The notes beneath the pieces are model-generated. The model was not told the origin of the DNA, searched no databases, and saw only the letters and a program-made list of their open reading frames with translations. Below are positions 43,320 through 52,650 of a stretch of 64,000 nucleotides of DNA, piece after piece. Within the stretch, counting starts at the first letter, position 1. The number at the start of each line of letters is the position of its first letter. The position numbers were made by a program, and so were the translations under genes. Source of the stretch: Bacteroidales bacterium (GTDB lineage: Bacteria > Bacteroidota > Bacteroidia > Bacteroidales > UBA932). Where the stretch lies: the NCBI GenBank assembly GCA_017399905.1, contig JAFQAR010000001.1, forward strand, positions 1 through 64,000. The letters run 5' to 3'.

Positions 43320-46118
43320 CTACTTCGTCGGAGTAGATACAATCTCTATCATGTTGTCCTGTGCGAGGATAGCCTGGAGAACGCTCTTGATGTCTTCAGC
43401 TGTGAGAGAATTGACAGCTGCCTCATATTCGGCGTCAGAATCGATTCCGTATCTGTACCAGTTGCCGATAGCTCCGGCCCAGTATGAGTTGCTGATTCTT
43501 GACTCAGGAATGTTCTTCTTGAAATTCTCGAGTGCCATGTTCAGATGCTCTTCAGTCGGACCGTTTTCTGCAAGCTCACGAAGTCCCTTGACAGCAAGAT
43601 CCTTGAGCTTCGCCGCTGACTCAGGGTTAGTGGCGAAAGATACCTGGATGATAGCCCTTTCCACCGGCTCTCTCATTCCTGCCATTGCTACGCCTACTCC
43701 ATATGTGCCGCCTTCGTCCTCACGGATTGTTTTTGTGTAGATCATGTCAAGCACGTACTTTGCAGCATCGAGAGCTACCTCTGTCTTGGTGTCGATCGGC
43801 ATATAGGCCGTGTAGACCTGAAGAACTGTAGACTTAGGTGTTGCCATCTCGAGTTCCACGACCTTATCCACCTTGCCTTTCGCAATTCCTATCACATTCT
43901 CTTCGATGATCCTGCCTGTCTTCTTGTTCTTCTTGATCGAACCGATGTATTTCTCAACGAGAGGTTTGATCGTTTCAGGATCCACGTTGCCGACGATGGT
44001 CATTGTCGCACCTGCTGCATCCTTGAACAGCTCGCGGTAAACGCGCTCTATCGTTGCAAGGTCAGCCTTTGCAAGAACTTCCTCGTTGATGTCGACGACG
44101 CGTGGGTTGTTGCCGTAGATGACCTTGTTTGTCTCCTGCTGGAAAATGAAGTCAGGATTGCTTGCGATGTTTGGAAGGACAGCCTTGATCTGCTGGATTC
44201 CTGCATCAAACTCCTTCTGGTCAAAGCGTGGATCTGCGAAATAGAGGTATGCTATCTGGAGAGCTGTCTCTAAGTCCTTAGGGACACAGCTGCCCTGTAC
44301 GCCGTGGCGGATACCTGAAATGTAAGGGTTTACAGAGAGGCTCTTGCCTGCAAGCATCTTCGGAACCTGTGTGCCCGAGAACTTTGAAATACCTGTGTTC
44401 TGAAGGTACAGAGACCAGATGTTGTCTTCAAATGATACAAGGTCTGTTGTCGCGATATGGGTCTTTCCTCCTTCAAGGGCGATGTTGAAGATGATCTGGT
44501 CCTTCTTGTACTCGGTTGGAAGAACAACTACCTTCACACCGTTCTTCAATGTCCACTCTACAGCATCCCTGTAGCTCTTCTTCTCCTTCTTTACTGCTGA
44601 TCCCTTAAGTGCGTCTGCATCAAGGAAAGGCTCGTTGAGGTTCTCTTCAACATTTGCCTCGATCTCGGCTGCTGCGACAGCAGAAAGAACGTTCACGAGT
44701 TCCTCTTCTGTAGGATTTACAAGGCCTTCCTTCTCCGGGCCCTGATATGTGATCACGATGTTCTCTGCAGGAAGAAGCTGTGCGACAACCTGATTGAGAA
44801 GCTGTGCGTTCACCATTGTGCATACCTGCTGTACAAGCTGGAGCTCCACCTCTGGGGTCATGTAGGCCTCATTGTCGAAGAAGTTATTGATGAGAGGCTG
44901 TACAAGCTCGCTGTTCTTGCGGGTAGGAGCGGCCTCTACCGCCTTCTGATATGCATTGATGATGTTGTCCTTCGCTCTCTGGACTTCACCGTCATTGAAA
45001 CCGAATCTCTTCATCTTCTCCAGCTCCGTCATGAGGGCAGTGAATCCCTCGACAGCTGTTCCGTCCTTGAAGAGGACGGCAGCCTGATAAGCTTCGCATG
45101 AATTGCAGAGGTCTCTTGTGAAGAAGCCTGCTCCGAAGAAAGGTGCGTCCGGTGCAGCTGCAATGTCGTTGAAGCGCTCATCCATTATGTTGGATATGAT
45201 GGAGAGCAGAAGGTCGTTAAGGAATGCTGCGTCTGTGTTGTTGAACTGCAGAGGAAGCGGCTCGTGCTTCCAGAGAATGTCTATACGTGAATTCCTCGCT
45301 TCAGGGTCAGTGATGATTCCGACGATAGGTTCAGTGTTGCCAGGGATTGCAGGCTCATCCTTTACCGTTGGTACGGCAGGGGCAGGAATATCGCTGAAGA
45401 TGCTTCTGATCTTGGCTTCCACAGCATCAGGATCGATGTCTCCTACAACTATGATTGCCTGCATGTCGGGCTGGTACCACTTTCTGTAGAAGTTTGTGAG
45501 GCTTTCGTACTTGAATGTCTTGAGCTGATCCTCACCTCCGATGAGGGTCCTTCTTGCGTAATGAGTGTCTCCGTAGAGATAAGGAAGAGACTTTTCGAAC
45601 ATTCTCCAGCTCGCATCGCTCCTCTGTCTCTTCTCTTCGAGAATGACACCTCTTTCCGCGTCGATTTCCTCAGGGGCGCAGGTTACGAAATGTGAATAGT
45701 CATGCATGATGAGCAGACATGAATCAACGATGCTTTCCCTTACTACAGGAATGTTGTTGAGCATGTAGTATGTCTGCTCGAATCCTGTTGCGGCATTGAT
45801 GTTTCTTCCGAATTCCGCACCGATGCTCTGCAGATATTCGAGAAGGGCTTTTCCCGGGAAGTTCTTTGTACCGTTGAAGCACATATGCTCGAGGAAGTGG
45901 GCGAGACCATCCTGATCATCAGCTTCCTGATATGCTCCCACGTTGGTCGCAAGGTAGAACTCGGCTCTCTGTGCCGGTTTGTCATTATGACGGATGTAGT
46001 AGGTGAGACCGTTTTCCAGTTTTCCCACTTTTACGGCAGGATCATTTGGAAGCGGTGTCTGACCGAATGTCGAAACAGCCGTGATCAAGGCTGCGGCAAA
46101 GATGATTAAACGTTTCAT
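43320..46118 (-). CDS. Secreted M16 family zinc metalloprotease (pitrilysin-like)
   Basis: The 932-residue protein has a signal peptide (STFGQ near residue 20). The inverted zinc motif HFLEH is at 74-78, with a downstream Glu in ERGVILEEKRQ. The four-domain M16 plan is complete; the second half lacks the HxxEH motif, as expected for the inactive half. It should degrade peptides in the periplasm or outer membrane. Length fits Bacteroidales insulinase-like proteases. It converges on the ferredoxin gene. Confidence 0.92.
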   Translation of the reverse strand: MKRLIIFAAALITAVSTFGQTPLPNDPAVKVGKLENGLTYYIRHNDKPAQRAEFYLATNVGAYQEADDQDGLAHFLEHMCFNGTKNFPGKALLEYLQSIGAEFGRNINAATGFEQTYYMLNNIPVVRESIVDSCLLIMHDYSHFVTCAPEEIDAERGVILEEKRQRSDASWRMFEKSLPYLYGDTHYARRTLIGGEDQLKTFKYESLTNFYRKWYQPDMQAIIVVGDIDPDAVEAKIRSIFSDIPAPAVPTVKDEPAIPGNTEPIVGIITDPEARNSRIDILWKHEPLPLQFNNTDAAFLNDLLLSIISNIMDERFNDIAAAPDAPFFGAGFFTRDLCNSCEAYQAAVLFKDGTAVEGFTALMTELEKMKRFGFNDGEVQRAKDNIINAYQKAVEAAPTRKNSELVQPLINNFFDNEAYMTPEVELQLVQQVCTMVNAQLLNQVVAQLLPAENIVITYQGPEKEGLVNPTEEELVNVLSAVAAAEIEANVEENLNEPFLDADALKGSAVKKEKKSYRDAVEWTLKNGVKVVVLPTEYKKDQIIFNIALEGGKTHIATTDLVSFEDNIWSLYLQNTGISKFSGTQVPKMLAGKSLSVNPYISGIRHGVQGSCVPKDLETALQIAYLYFADPRFDQKEFDAGIQQIKAVLPNIASNPDFIFQQETNKVIYGNNPRVVDINEEVLAKADLATIERVYRELFKDAAGATMTIVGNVDPETIKPLVEKYIGSIKKNKKTGRIIEENVIGIAKGKVDKVVELEMATPKSTVLQVYTAYMPIDTKTEVALDAAKYVLDMIYTKTIREDEGGTYGVGVAMAGMREPVERAIIQVSFATNPESAAKLKDLAVKGLRELAENGPTEEHLNMALENFKKNIPESRISNSYWAGAIGNWYRYGIDSDAEYEAAVNSLTAEDIKSVLQAILAQDNMIEIVSTPTK

Positions 46119-46183
46119 ATGATCTTTTTATTTGTTGTTTTGTCTTATTGCTGTAATTAGACTCGTTTTTGATGTATAAACTA

Positions 46184-46191
46184 CAAATATA
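46184..46191 (-). promoter_or_regulatory. -7 promoter box of the M16 protease
   Basis: TATATTTG on the minus strand, 65 bases before the ATG at 46118. Confidence 0.5.
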
Positions 46192-46213
46192 CGTCAAATT
46201 CCGCTTATTTTTC

Positions 46214-46221
46214 TAACTTTG
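46214..46221 (+). promoter_or_regulatory. -7 promoter box of the short LysR gene
   Basis: TAACTTTG on the plus strand, 24 bases before the ATG at 46246. It covers a TTG at 46219, which therefore cannot be the start codon. The protease promoter is back to back, 22 bases away, so the regulator may control both. Confidence 0.5.
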
Positions 46222-46245
46222 CCATGTAAAATAAGCAGAGGAATA

Positions 46246-46863
46246 ATGATGTTGGCTGATTTCAAGTTGAAGGTATTTCTGACCGTGGCAGAGGAAAGGA
46301 GCTTTACAAGAGCTGCTTCTGCCCTCGGTATCACCCAGCCTGCGGTGAGCCAGAACATTGCGGAACTTGAAAAGACTCTGGGTGTCAAACTTTTCGACCG
46401 TCTTCGCTCCGAGGTGGCTCTCACATCCGAAGGCAGGACTTTCGTCCCTTATGCTGAGGCCATCATGTCAAAAGCTTCTGCCGCGGAGACTCTTTTTTCG
46501 TCTCTGTCTCCTTCAGTTATCAGGGTTTCCGCATCGGAAGAGGTATACACCCATTTCCTTGCTCCCGCTCTTCAGGAGTTCTCTGCTGTTCATCCCGATC
46601 TCCTGTTCGAAAGAGCCATGTTTGATGATTGCGATCTTTCTCTGACGATCCGTCCTTTCGCTGGTTCTCCTTTTGATGAAGATCCCGATGTCATATCACG
46701 TATCCGTGTTTCCCGTTTTGTGCCGGATACGAAAACAGGCGGCCTCAAGACCGCCTGCGAAATCACTTCATATTTCGAAATTCTTTATATTCCGTCGAAA
46801 TCCTTTTCCTTGACAAGGACCTGCCGTGTTCTCAGACAGTTCCTGTCGGAACGTACTATCTGA
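46246..46863 (+). CDS. LysR-type regulator with a shortened effector domain
   Basis: From ATG 46246 the protein has 205 residues. Residues 1-65 form a complete LysR winged helix (RSFTRAASALGITQPAVSQNIAELEKTLGVKLFDR). The effector part continues with VIRVSASEEVYTHFLAPALQEFSAVHP but only about 110 residues follow, against about 210 in normal LysR proteins, so one of the two periplasmic-binding-protein-like subdomains is missing. An AGAGGA site precedes the start. There is no sign of a frameshift; its last 8 bases overlap the convergent esterase gene. It may regulate the divergent M16 protease. Confidence 0.8.
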   Translation: MMLADFKLKVFLTVAEERSFTRAASALGITQPAVSQNIAELEKTLGVKLFDRLRSEVALTSEGRTFVPYAEAIMSKASAAETLFSSLSPSVIRVSASEEVYTHFLAPALQEFSAVHPDLLFERAMFDDCDLSLTIRPFAGSPFDEDPDVISRIRVSRFVPDTKTGGLKTACEITSYFEILYIPSKSFSLTRTCRVLRQFLSERTI

Positions 46864-47794
46864 CCTCGTCGAGCCATCTGGTCAGAGACTCTTCGAATTC
46901 ATGTCTGACATATCCGATGCCGTCTCTGCCTTTGTTTCCGGTAGTGAAACCCCATCCGTGTCCTCCGGCTGGGTATATATGCATTTCCGCATATACGTTG
47001 TTCTTTACCAGTTCAGAATAGTAGATTATGCTGTTTGCAACCGGTACGGTCTTGTCATCACTGCAATGAACGATGAATGTAGGAGGGGTTTTCCTTGAAA
47101 CGCGGTTCTCCATCGAGTAGATTCCTTCCGCCTTCTTGTCTTTACCTACGAGGCTGTTCCTGCTTCCTGTGTGGGTGATGCTTCTGTCCATTGATATCAC
47201 CGGATATATAAGGACGGAGAAGTCAGGCCTTGTGATGTCATCCGTAAACAGGTTGGATGCGCTGGCTGCAAGGTGACCGCCTGCAGAGAATCCCATGATT
47301 CCGATGCTTTTGATCTTCCAAAGGTCAGCGTTGTTACGGCAGTACCTGATTGCGTTCTGGACGTCAGTCAGAGGAATGTCGCAATGTCCGTTTGGCATCC
47401 TGTACTTCACGACAGCTGCAGCTATACCTTGAGACAGAAGCCATTCAGCTACGTAAATTCCTTCATTGTATGAGGATACATACTCGTATCCTCCACCGGG
47501 ACAGATCACGACAAGCTGGCCGTTTCCCTTCTTTGGGAAATAAAGGTCTACTCTTGCCTTGTCTCCGATGTTCCTCACTGCTCCATGCTTGTCTGTGCTC
47601 TCCGGTTCTGTGATGCCGTTTGAGGATCCTGGACCGGCGCAACCTGCAAGACCCATATCCACATTCTGTCCTTCAGGATAGAGGAGTACGGTCTGTGTAG
47701 GTATCAGGTCTGATTTCGGTTGTGCAGTGGCTAAAAAGCCCGGCGCAGCCATGAAGGCTGCGCTGAGCAAAAGAGTTATGATGTTTTTCTTCAT
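46856..47794 (-). CDS. Secreted alpha/beta hydrolase, acetyl-esterase/BD-FAE type
   Basis: The 312-residue protein has a signal peptide (LATAQP near residue 25), VICPGGGYEYVSS oxyanion motif, nucleophile GFSAGGHLA, acid in VHCSDDKTVP and His in AGGHGWGF. It matches carbohydrate esterases that remove acetyl or feruloyl groups from plant glycans. It follows PFOR on the same strand with a one-base TAATG stop-start overlap, so it is translationally coupled although functionally unrelated. The 3' end overlaps the LysR gene by 8 bases. Confidence 0.85.
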   Translation of the reverse strand: MKKNIITLLLSAAFMAAPGFLATAQPKSDLIPTQTVLLYPEGQNVDMGLAGCAGPGSSNGITEPESTDKHGAVRNIGDKARVDLYFPKKGNGQLVVICPGGGYEYVSSYNEGIYVAEWLLSQGIAAAVVKYRMPNGHCDIPLTDVQNAIRYCRNNADLWKIKSIGIMGFSAGGHLAASASNLFTDDITRPDFSVLIYPVISMDRSITHTGSRNSLVGKDKKAEGIYSMENRVSRKTPPTFIVHCSDDKTVPVANSIIYYSELVKNNVYAEMHIYPAGGHGWGFTTGNKGRDGIGYVRHEFEESLTRWLDEVR

Positions 47795-50700
47795 TATTTT
47801 GCGAGTCGCTTGTAAGTCTCGAGACGGATCTTTGCGAATTCCTCAGTCTTCTGGAGGAGCTCCTCTGCAGAATCAGGGTACATCTTATAAAGTGATGCGA
47901 AACGGACCTCGCCCTTCAGGAAGTCCTGGAACTTGCTCCAGTCTGGCTCCTTGCTGTCGAGAGAGAACGGATTCTTGTCAGTTCCTTCAAGTGCCGGGTT
48001 GTATCTGTAAAGATGCCAGTATCCGCACTCTACTGCAAGCTTCTCCTCCTTCTGGCTGAGACCCATACCTGCCTTGAGACCGTGGTTGATACATGGAGCG
48101 TAAGCGATGACAAGTGATGGACCGTCATATGCCTCAGCCTCCTTGATTGCGTTGAAGTACTGAGCTGGAGATGCTCCCATCGCAACCTGTGCAACGTATA
48201 CATATCCGTAGCTCATTGCCATCATTCCGAGATCCTTCTTGCGTACTCTCTTACCTGAAGCCGCGAACTTCGCGATGGCACCTGCTGGAGTAGCCTTTGA
48301 AGACTGACCGCCGGTATTTGAGTAAACCTCAGTATCAAGAACGAGGATGTTCACATTCTCACCTGAAGCAAGCACGTGGTCGAGACCGCCGTATCCGATG
48401 TCATATGATGCACCGTCACCGCCGATGATCCACTGGCTTCGTGCAGGGATGAATGTCTTGTATTCCACGAGACCCTTGCATACGTCGCAGCTGCAAGCCT
48501 CGCAGAGAGGGATGAGCTTGTCTGCAACCTCACGTGTCACCTTTGCATCCTCCTTGTTCTCGAGCCACTGGGTAAAGAGAGCCTTCATCTCGTCTGTGCA
48601 GCATGAGCATGAAAGACCCTGCTCCATGAGCTTCGCTACAGTCATACGTGCCCTGTCAGAACCGAGCTTCATACCGAGACCGAACTCGCAGAAGTCCTCG
48701 AACAGTGAGTTCGCCCATGCAGGACCGTGTCCTTCGCTGTTCTTGCAGTAAGGAGCTGCAGGGAACGATGCACCGTAGATAGATGAACATCCGGTAGCAT
48801 TGGCAATCATCATATGGTCGCCGAAGAGCTGGGTGATTGTCTTGATGTATGGGGTCTCACCGCAGCCTGCGCATGCTCCTGAGAACTCGAAGAGCGGCTG
48901 CGCGAACTGTGCGTTCTTGATGTTGCCGGTCTTAGGCTGCACATTGTCCTTGTATCCTACATGTGAATGGAGATAGTCGAAGTTTGCCTGCTCCGCCTCC
49001 TGTGTGCCGAGCGGCTTCATCACGAGAGCCTTCTCCTTTGACGGGCAGACATCAGCACAGTTGCCGCAACCGGTACAGTCGAGGACTGATACACTGATAC
49101 CGAACTTGTACTCCTTGAATACAGCCTTGCCCTGCTGAAGCTTCACTGTTGCAGGAGCTGCCGCAGCCTCTTCTTCGTTGAGGAGGAACGGACGGATCGC
49201 TGCATGAGGACAGACGAATGCACAGTTGTTACACTGTATACAGTTGTCAGCCTGCCACTCAGGAACCTTTACTGCAACACCGCGCTTTTCATATGCTGTG
49301 GTGCCTGCAGGGATAGTACCGTCGACATACTCGTTGAATACGCTTACTGGGAGAGTGTCGCCTGCCTGTGCATTCACTACATCTGCGATCTCCTTCACGA
49401 ATGCAGGAGCGAGACGGTCCTTGTTAGGATTTTCGAACTTAGCAGTGATGTCCTTCCAGTCAGCCGGAATCTCTACCTTGGTATACTCGCCGCCTCTGTC
49501 GACAGCTGCATAGTTCATGTTGACGATGTGCTCACCCTTCTTGCCGTAGCTCTTTACGATAGCCTTCTTCATGTAACCTACAGCCTCCTCGTAAGGGATG
49601 ATGCCTGTGATCTTGAAGAAAGCGGACTGAAGGATCGTATTGGTGCGTCCGCCGAGTCCGATCTCTGCTGCGATCTTTGTCGCATTGATGATATAGAGGG
49701 TGATGTTCTTCTTTCCGATGACTGCCTTTACATGGTCAGGGATCCTCTTGAGTGTCTCCTCTTCATCCCAGAGGCTGTTGAGAAGGAGTGTACCGTTCTG
49801 CTTGATGCCCTTGAGCACGTCATACTTTGTAAGGTATGAAGGGACGTGGCATGCAACGAAGTCAGGTGTTCCCACGAGGTAAGGAGCCTTGATAGGGAGG
49901 TCACCGAAACGGAGATGTGAACAAGTGTATCCGCCGGACTTCTTTGAGTCGTAGTCGAAGTATGCCTGGCAGTATTTAGGGGTGTTGTCACCGATGATCT
50001 TGATTGTGTTCTTGTTCGCGCCGACAGTACCGTCAGAACCGAGTCCGAAGAACTTGCACTCTGTAGTGCCCGGCTTTACGATAGAGAACTCCTCCTTCTG
50101 CGGAAGTGACTTGAATGTGACGTCGTCCACGATGCCGATAGTGAAACCGTCCTTAGGTTCTGCCATCTCGAGGTTCTCGTATACTGAAACGATCTGTGCA
50201 GGAGTAGTGTCCTTTGAAGAAAGACCATATCTTCCACCGATCACGAGCGGTGCGTCCGCGCATCCCTGGAACAGAGTCTTGATGTCAAGGAACAGAGGCT
50301 CTCCGAGTGCGCCCGGCTCCTTTGTCCTGTCGAGGACAGCGATCCTCTTCACGCTCTTAGGCAGCGCCTTCATGAAATATTTGGCAGAGAAAGGTCTGTA
50401 GAGACGTACGATCATGACGCCGACCTTCTTTCCCTGAGCTGCAAGATAATCGATGGTTTCCTTGATTGTCTCGGTCACAGAACCCATTGCAACCACAACG
50501 TTTTCTGCCTCAGGATCTCCATAGTAGTCGAAAGGACGGTAATTGCGGCCTGTAAGCTCGCTGATCTCTCCCATATAGCGTGCAACGACGTCAGGAACTG
50601 CATCGTAGTACTGGTTGCAAGCCTCACGTGCCTGGAAGTATACGTCGCCGTTCTGGGCTGTACCTCTTGTCACAGGAGCGTCCGGTGACAGAGCCTTCGC

Positions 50701-51318
50701 GCGGAACTTTGCGAGAGACTTTGTGCTGACCATGTCCTTGAGCGCAGCTTCGTCGATGAGCTCGATCTTCTGGATCTCATGGGATGTACGGAATCCGTCG
50801 AAGAAGTGGAGGAAAGGAATGCTTGACTTGATTGCTGAAAGATGAGCTACTGCAGCCATGTCAAGAGCTTCCTGTACGGAAGCGGATGCCAGCATGGCAA
50901 ATCCTGTCTGACGGCATGCCATCACGTCCTGGTGGTCTCCGAAGATCGAGAGTGCGTGCGATGCCAGAGCACGAGCTGAAACATGGAAGACTGTCGGAAG
51001 CATCTCGCCGGCGATCTTGTACATGTTTGGAATCATGAGGAGGAGACCCTGCGAAGCTGTGAATGTGGTTGTCAGTGCACCAGCCTGAAGTGAACCGTGT
51101 ACTGCTCCTGCAGCACCTCCTTCACTCTGCATTTCAGTTACCTTGACAACCTCACCGAAGAGGTTCTTCTTTCCCTGTGCTGCCCACTCGTCTACGTACT
51201 CTGCCATAGTCGAAGAAGGGGTGATCGGGTAGATTGCCGCATGCTCGCTGAAAAGATAAGCGATATGCGCTGCTGCCCAGTTACCGTCACATGTGACGAA
51301 TTTTTTCTCGTTTGCCAT
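47794..51318 (-). CDS. nifJ: Pyruvate:ferredoxin (flavodoxin) oxidoreductase
   Basis: The 1174-residue single-chain enzyme has all PFOR domains: the N-terminal TPP-dependent domain I (YPITPSSTMAEYVDEW), the CoA-binding domain, an internal 2[4Fe-4S] ferredoxin domain (CIQCNNCAFVCP and CTGCGNCADVCP), a further cluster near CAGCGETPY and the TPP motif GDGASYDIGYGG...NTGGQSS. It oxidises pyruvate to acetyl-CoA and CO2 with reduced ferredoxin as product, the central anaerobic step. The cognate ferredoxin lies at 43082. Cys-rich loops are intact. A 15-bp inverted repeat overlaps the promoter. Confidence 0.96.
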   Translation of the reverse strand: MANEKKFVTCDGNWAAAHIAYLFSEHAAIYPITPSSTMAEYVDEWAAQGKKNLFGEVVKVTEMQSEGGAAGAVHGSLQAGALTTTFTASQGLLLMIPNMYKIAGEMLPTVFHVSARALASHALSIFGDHQDVMACRQTGFAMLASASVQEALDMAAVAHLSAIKSSIPFLHFFDGFRTSHEIQKIELIDEAALKDMVSTKSLAKFRAKALSPDAPVTRGTAQNGDVYFQAREACNQYYDAVPDVVARYMGEISELTGRNYRPFDYYGDPEAENVVVAMGSVTETIKETIDYLAAQGKKVGVMIVRLYRPFSAKYFMKALPKSVKRIAVLDRTKEPGALGEPLFLDIKTLFQGCADAPLVIGGRYGLSSKDTTPAQIVSVYENLEMAEPKDGFTIGIVDDVTFKSLPQKEEFSIVKPGTTECKFFGLGSDGTVGANKNTIKIIGDNTPKYCQAYFDYDSKKSGGYTCSHLRFGDLPIKAPYLVGTPDFVACHVPSYLTKYDVLKGIKQNGTLLLNSLWDEEETLKRIPDHVKAVIGKKNITLYIINATKIAAEIGLGGRTNTILQSAFFKITGIIPYEEAVGYMKKAIVKSYGKKGEHIVNMNYAAVDRGGEYTKVEIPADWKDITAKFENPNKDRLAPAFVKEIADVVNAQAGDTLPVSVFNEYVDGTIPAGTTAYEKRGVAVKVPEWQADNCIQCNNCAFVCPHAAIRPFLLNEEEAAAAPATVKLQQGKAVFKEYKFGISVSVLDCTGCGNCADVCPSKEKALVMKPLGTQEAEQANFDYLHSHVGYKDNVQPKTGNIKNAQFAQPLFEFSGACAGCGETPYIKTITQLFGDHMMIANATGCSSIYGASFPAAPYCKNSEGHGPAWANSLFEDFCEFGLGMKLGSDRARMTVAKLMEQGLSCSCCTDEMKALFTQWLENKEDAKVTREVADKLIPLCEACSCDVCKGLVEYKTFIPARSQWIIGGDGASYDIGYGGLDHVLASGENVNILVLDTEVYSNTGGQSSKATPAGAIAKFAASGKRVRKKDLGMMAMSYGYVYVAQVAMGASPAQYFNAIKEAEAYDGPSLVIAYAPCINHGLKAGMGLSQKEEKLAVECGYWHLYRYNPALEGTDKNPFSLDSKEPDWSKFQDFLKGEVRFASLYKMYPDSAEELLQKTEEFAKIRLETYKRLAK

Positions 51319-51438
51319 AATCCGTTAAATGTTTATGTTATATTATCGTATCTGTTCCAATAATAATTTCGGTTGCGTGAAAGGTTTGAAAATCAGATAT
51401 TTCCAATATCCGTTAACGAACACGAATACACAATCATA

Positions 51439-51483
51439 CAAATTTACGGATTTTTGCCGGAAATACGAGCAAAAATCCGTAAA
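51439..51483 (-). promoter_or_regulatory. PFOR promoter box inside a perfect 15-bp inverted repeat
   Basis: TTTACGGATTTTTGC (51443-51457) and its exact complement (51469-51483) flank an 11-base spacer. The -7 box TAAATTTG (51439-51446, minus strand) overlaps the proximal arm. The repeat also lies 22 bases after the fabD stop, so it may serve as fabD terminator, as PFOR operator, or both. Position across the promoter favours a regulator site. Confidence 0.5.
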
Positions 51484-51504
51484 TTCTTTTCGAAGAAATT
51501 TTAC

Positions 51505-52392
51505 TTATAAAGATTGTAATCCGTCGATGACAACAGTTCCTCCGGCAGTTTTTGCGATGAGTCCCTGAAGAACCTTGCCGGGACCTAATTCGGTGAAGTG
51601 TCCCGCTCCGTCAGCTATCATATTCCTTATGCTCTGTGTCCATCTTACCGGTGCAGTAAGCTGCTTGAGCAGGTTTTGCTTTATTACGTCCGGATCCGAG
51701 GACGGCAGGGCTGTCACGTTCTGGTAAACCGGGCATACCGGTCTTCTGAAAGTCGCTTTCTCGATTCCCTCTGCAAGTCTTGCCCTGGCAGGTTCCATGA
51801 GAGGGGAGTGGAAGGCCCCTCCCACCGGCAGAGGCAGTGCCCTCTTTGCGCCGGCTTCCTTGAGTCTGGTGCATGCTTCTTCGACAGATGCCTTTTCTCC
51901 AGATATGACCACCTGTCCGTTGCAGTTGTAATTCGCTGCGATGACGATTCCATGGCATGACCTGCAGATTTCCTCGACCTTCTCGTCTTCCATGCCGATT
52001 ACGGCTGCCATTGAACCCGGTGTAAGGTCGCAGGCATCCTGCATGGCCTGTGCTCTGATCGATACCAGTTTCAGGCCTTCTTCAAAGTCAAGGGCTCCGG
52101 CTGCAGTCAGGGCTGAGAACTCTCCGAGCGAGTGTCCGGCCACCATGTCCGGTGTGAAACCGTCAATGCTTTCCGCAAGCAGTACGGAGTGCAGGAAAAT
52201 GGCCGGCTGGGTGACCTTTGTCTGTCTGAGGTCTTCAGCTGTGCCGTTGAACATTATGTCTGTGATTTCGAATCCTAGGATATCGTCGGCTCTGTCCATC
52301 AGTTTCCTTGCGTGGCTGCAGTTTTCGTATATGTCTCTGGCCATGCCCGGGAACTGTGACCCCTGTCCTGGAAATACAAATGCTTTCTTCAT
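51505..52392 (-). CDS. fabD: Malonyl-CoA:ACP transacylase
   Basis: From the ATG at 52392 the protein has 295 residues with the FabD signatures FPGQGSQFPGM, GHSLGEFSAL (nucleophile Ser) and AFHSPLM (His). It loads malonyl groups onto ACP for fatty acid synthesis. A start at 52506 would add 38 residues and overlap the fabD promoter and the tRNA promoter region, so it is rejected. The gene stands alone between PFOR and tRNA-Arg. Confidence 0.95.
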   Translation of the reverse strand: MKKAFVFPGQGSQFPGMARDIYENCSHARKLMDRADDILGFEITDIMFNGTAEDLRQTKVTQPAIFLHSVLLAESIDGFTPDMVAGHSLGEFSALTAAGALDFEEGLKLVSIRAQAMQDACDLTPGSMAAVIGMEDEKVEEICRSCHGIVIAANYNCNGQVVISGEKASVEEACTRLKEAGAKRALPLPVGGAFHSPLMEPARARLAEGIEKATFRRPVCPVYQNVTALPSSDPDVIKQNLLKQLTAPVRWTQSIRNMIADGAGHFTELGPGKVLQGLIAKTAGGTVVIDGLQSL

Positions 52393-52432
52393 CTTGAATC
52401 TGCTTTTCGGTTTTGGTTTCTGCAAAATTACA

Positions 52433-52440
52433 AATTTACT
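52433..52440 (-). promoter_or_regulatory. -7 promoter box of fabD
   Basis: TAATTTTG on the minus strand, 41 bases before the ATG at 52392. It supports the short start. Confidence 0.5.
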
Positions 52441-52486
52441 TTCATGCCGCCCTCTGTTTTCGCCACATTGCCGAATAATATCCGTA

Positions 52487-52521
52487 TTTGTGGTGAAATC
52501 GCACAAAAATGATTAACTTTG
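52487..52521 (+). promoter_or_regulatory. Promoter of tRNA-Arg
   Basis: TTTG (52487-52490) and TAACTTTG (52514-52521) are separated by 23 bases, slightly more than usual. The tRNA 5' end lies 11 bases after the -7 box, a very short precursor leader. Confidence 0.5.
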
Positions 52522-52531
52522 CAAAATATCC

Positions 52532-52603
52532 GCCCCTATAGTTTAATGGATAGAATTTCAGATTCCGGTTCTGACGGTTGCGGTTCGATTCCGCATGGGG
52601 GTA
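52532..52603 (+). tRNA. tRNA-Arg (CCG anticodon)
   Basis: The cloverleaf is complete: a seven-pair acceptor stem with two G-U pairs, D-arm, anticodon stem TCAGA/TCTGA with loop TTCCGGT (anticodon CCG at 52565-52567), and T-arm TGCGG-TTCGATT-CCGCA. The discriminator is A at 52603; the next bases are CA rather than CCA, so CCA is not fully encoded. It reads CGG arginine codons. A terminator follows directly. Confidence 0.95.
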
Positions 52604-52608
52604 CAAAA

Positions 52609-52637
52609 AACGGAAGGCCAGGCCCTCCGTTTTTTTG
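52609..52637 (+). terminator. Terminator of tRNA-Arg
   Basis: AACGGAAGGCC and GGCCCTCCGTT pair with one mismatch and are followed by seven T residues. It also stands 14 bases before the convergent repressor stop. Confidence 0.75.
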
Positions 52638-52650
52638 TTTTTCATCAGTA

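Noticed and set aside
49204-49839. Plus-strand frame of about 211 codons
   Set aside because: Antisense shadow of PFOR; Cys-rich bias comes from the opposite strand.
52393-52506. fabD start 38 codons upstream at 52506
   Set aside because: It would run through the fabD -7 box and the tRNA promoter; the MKKAFVFPGQGSQ start at 52392 is the family start.
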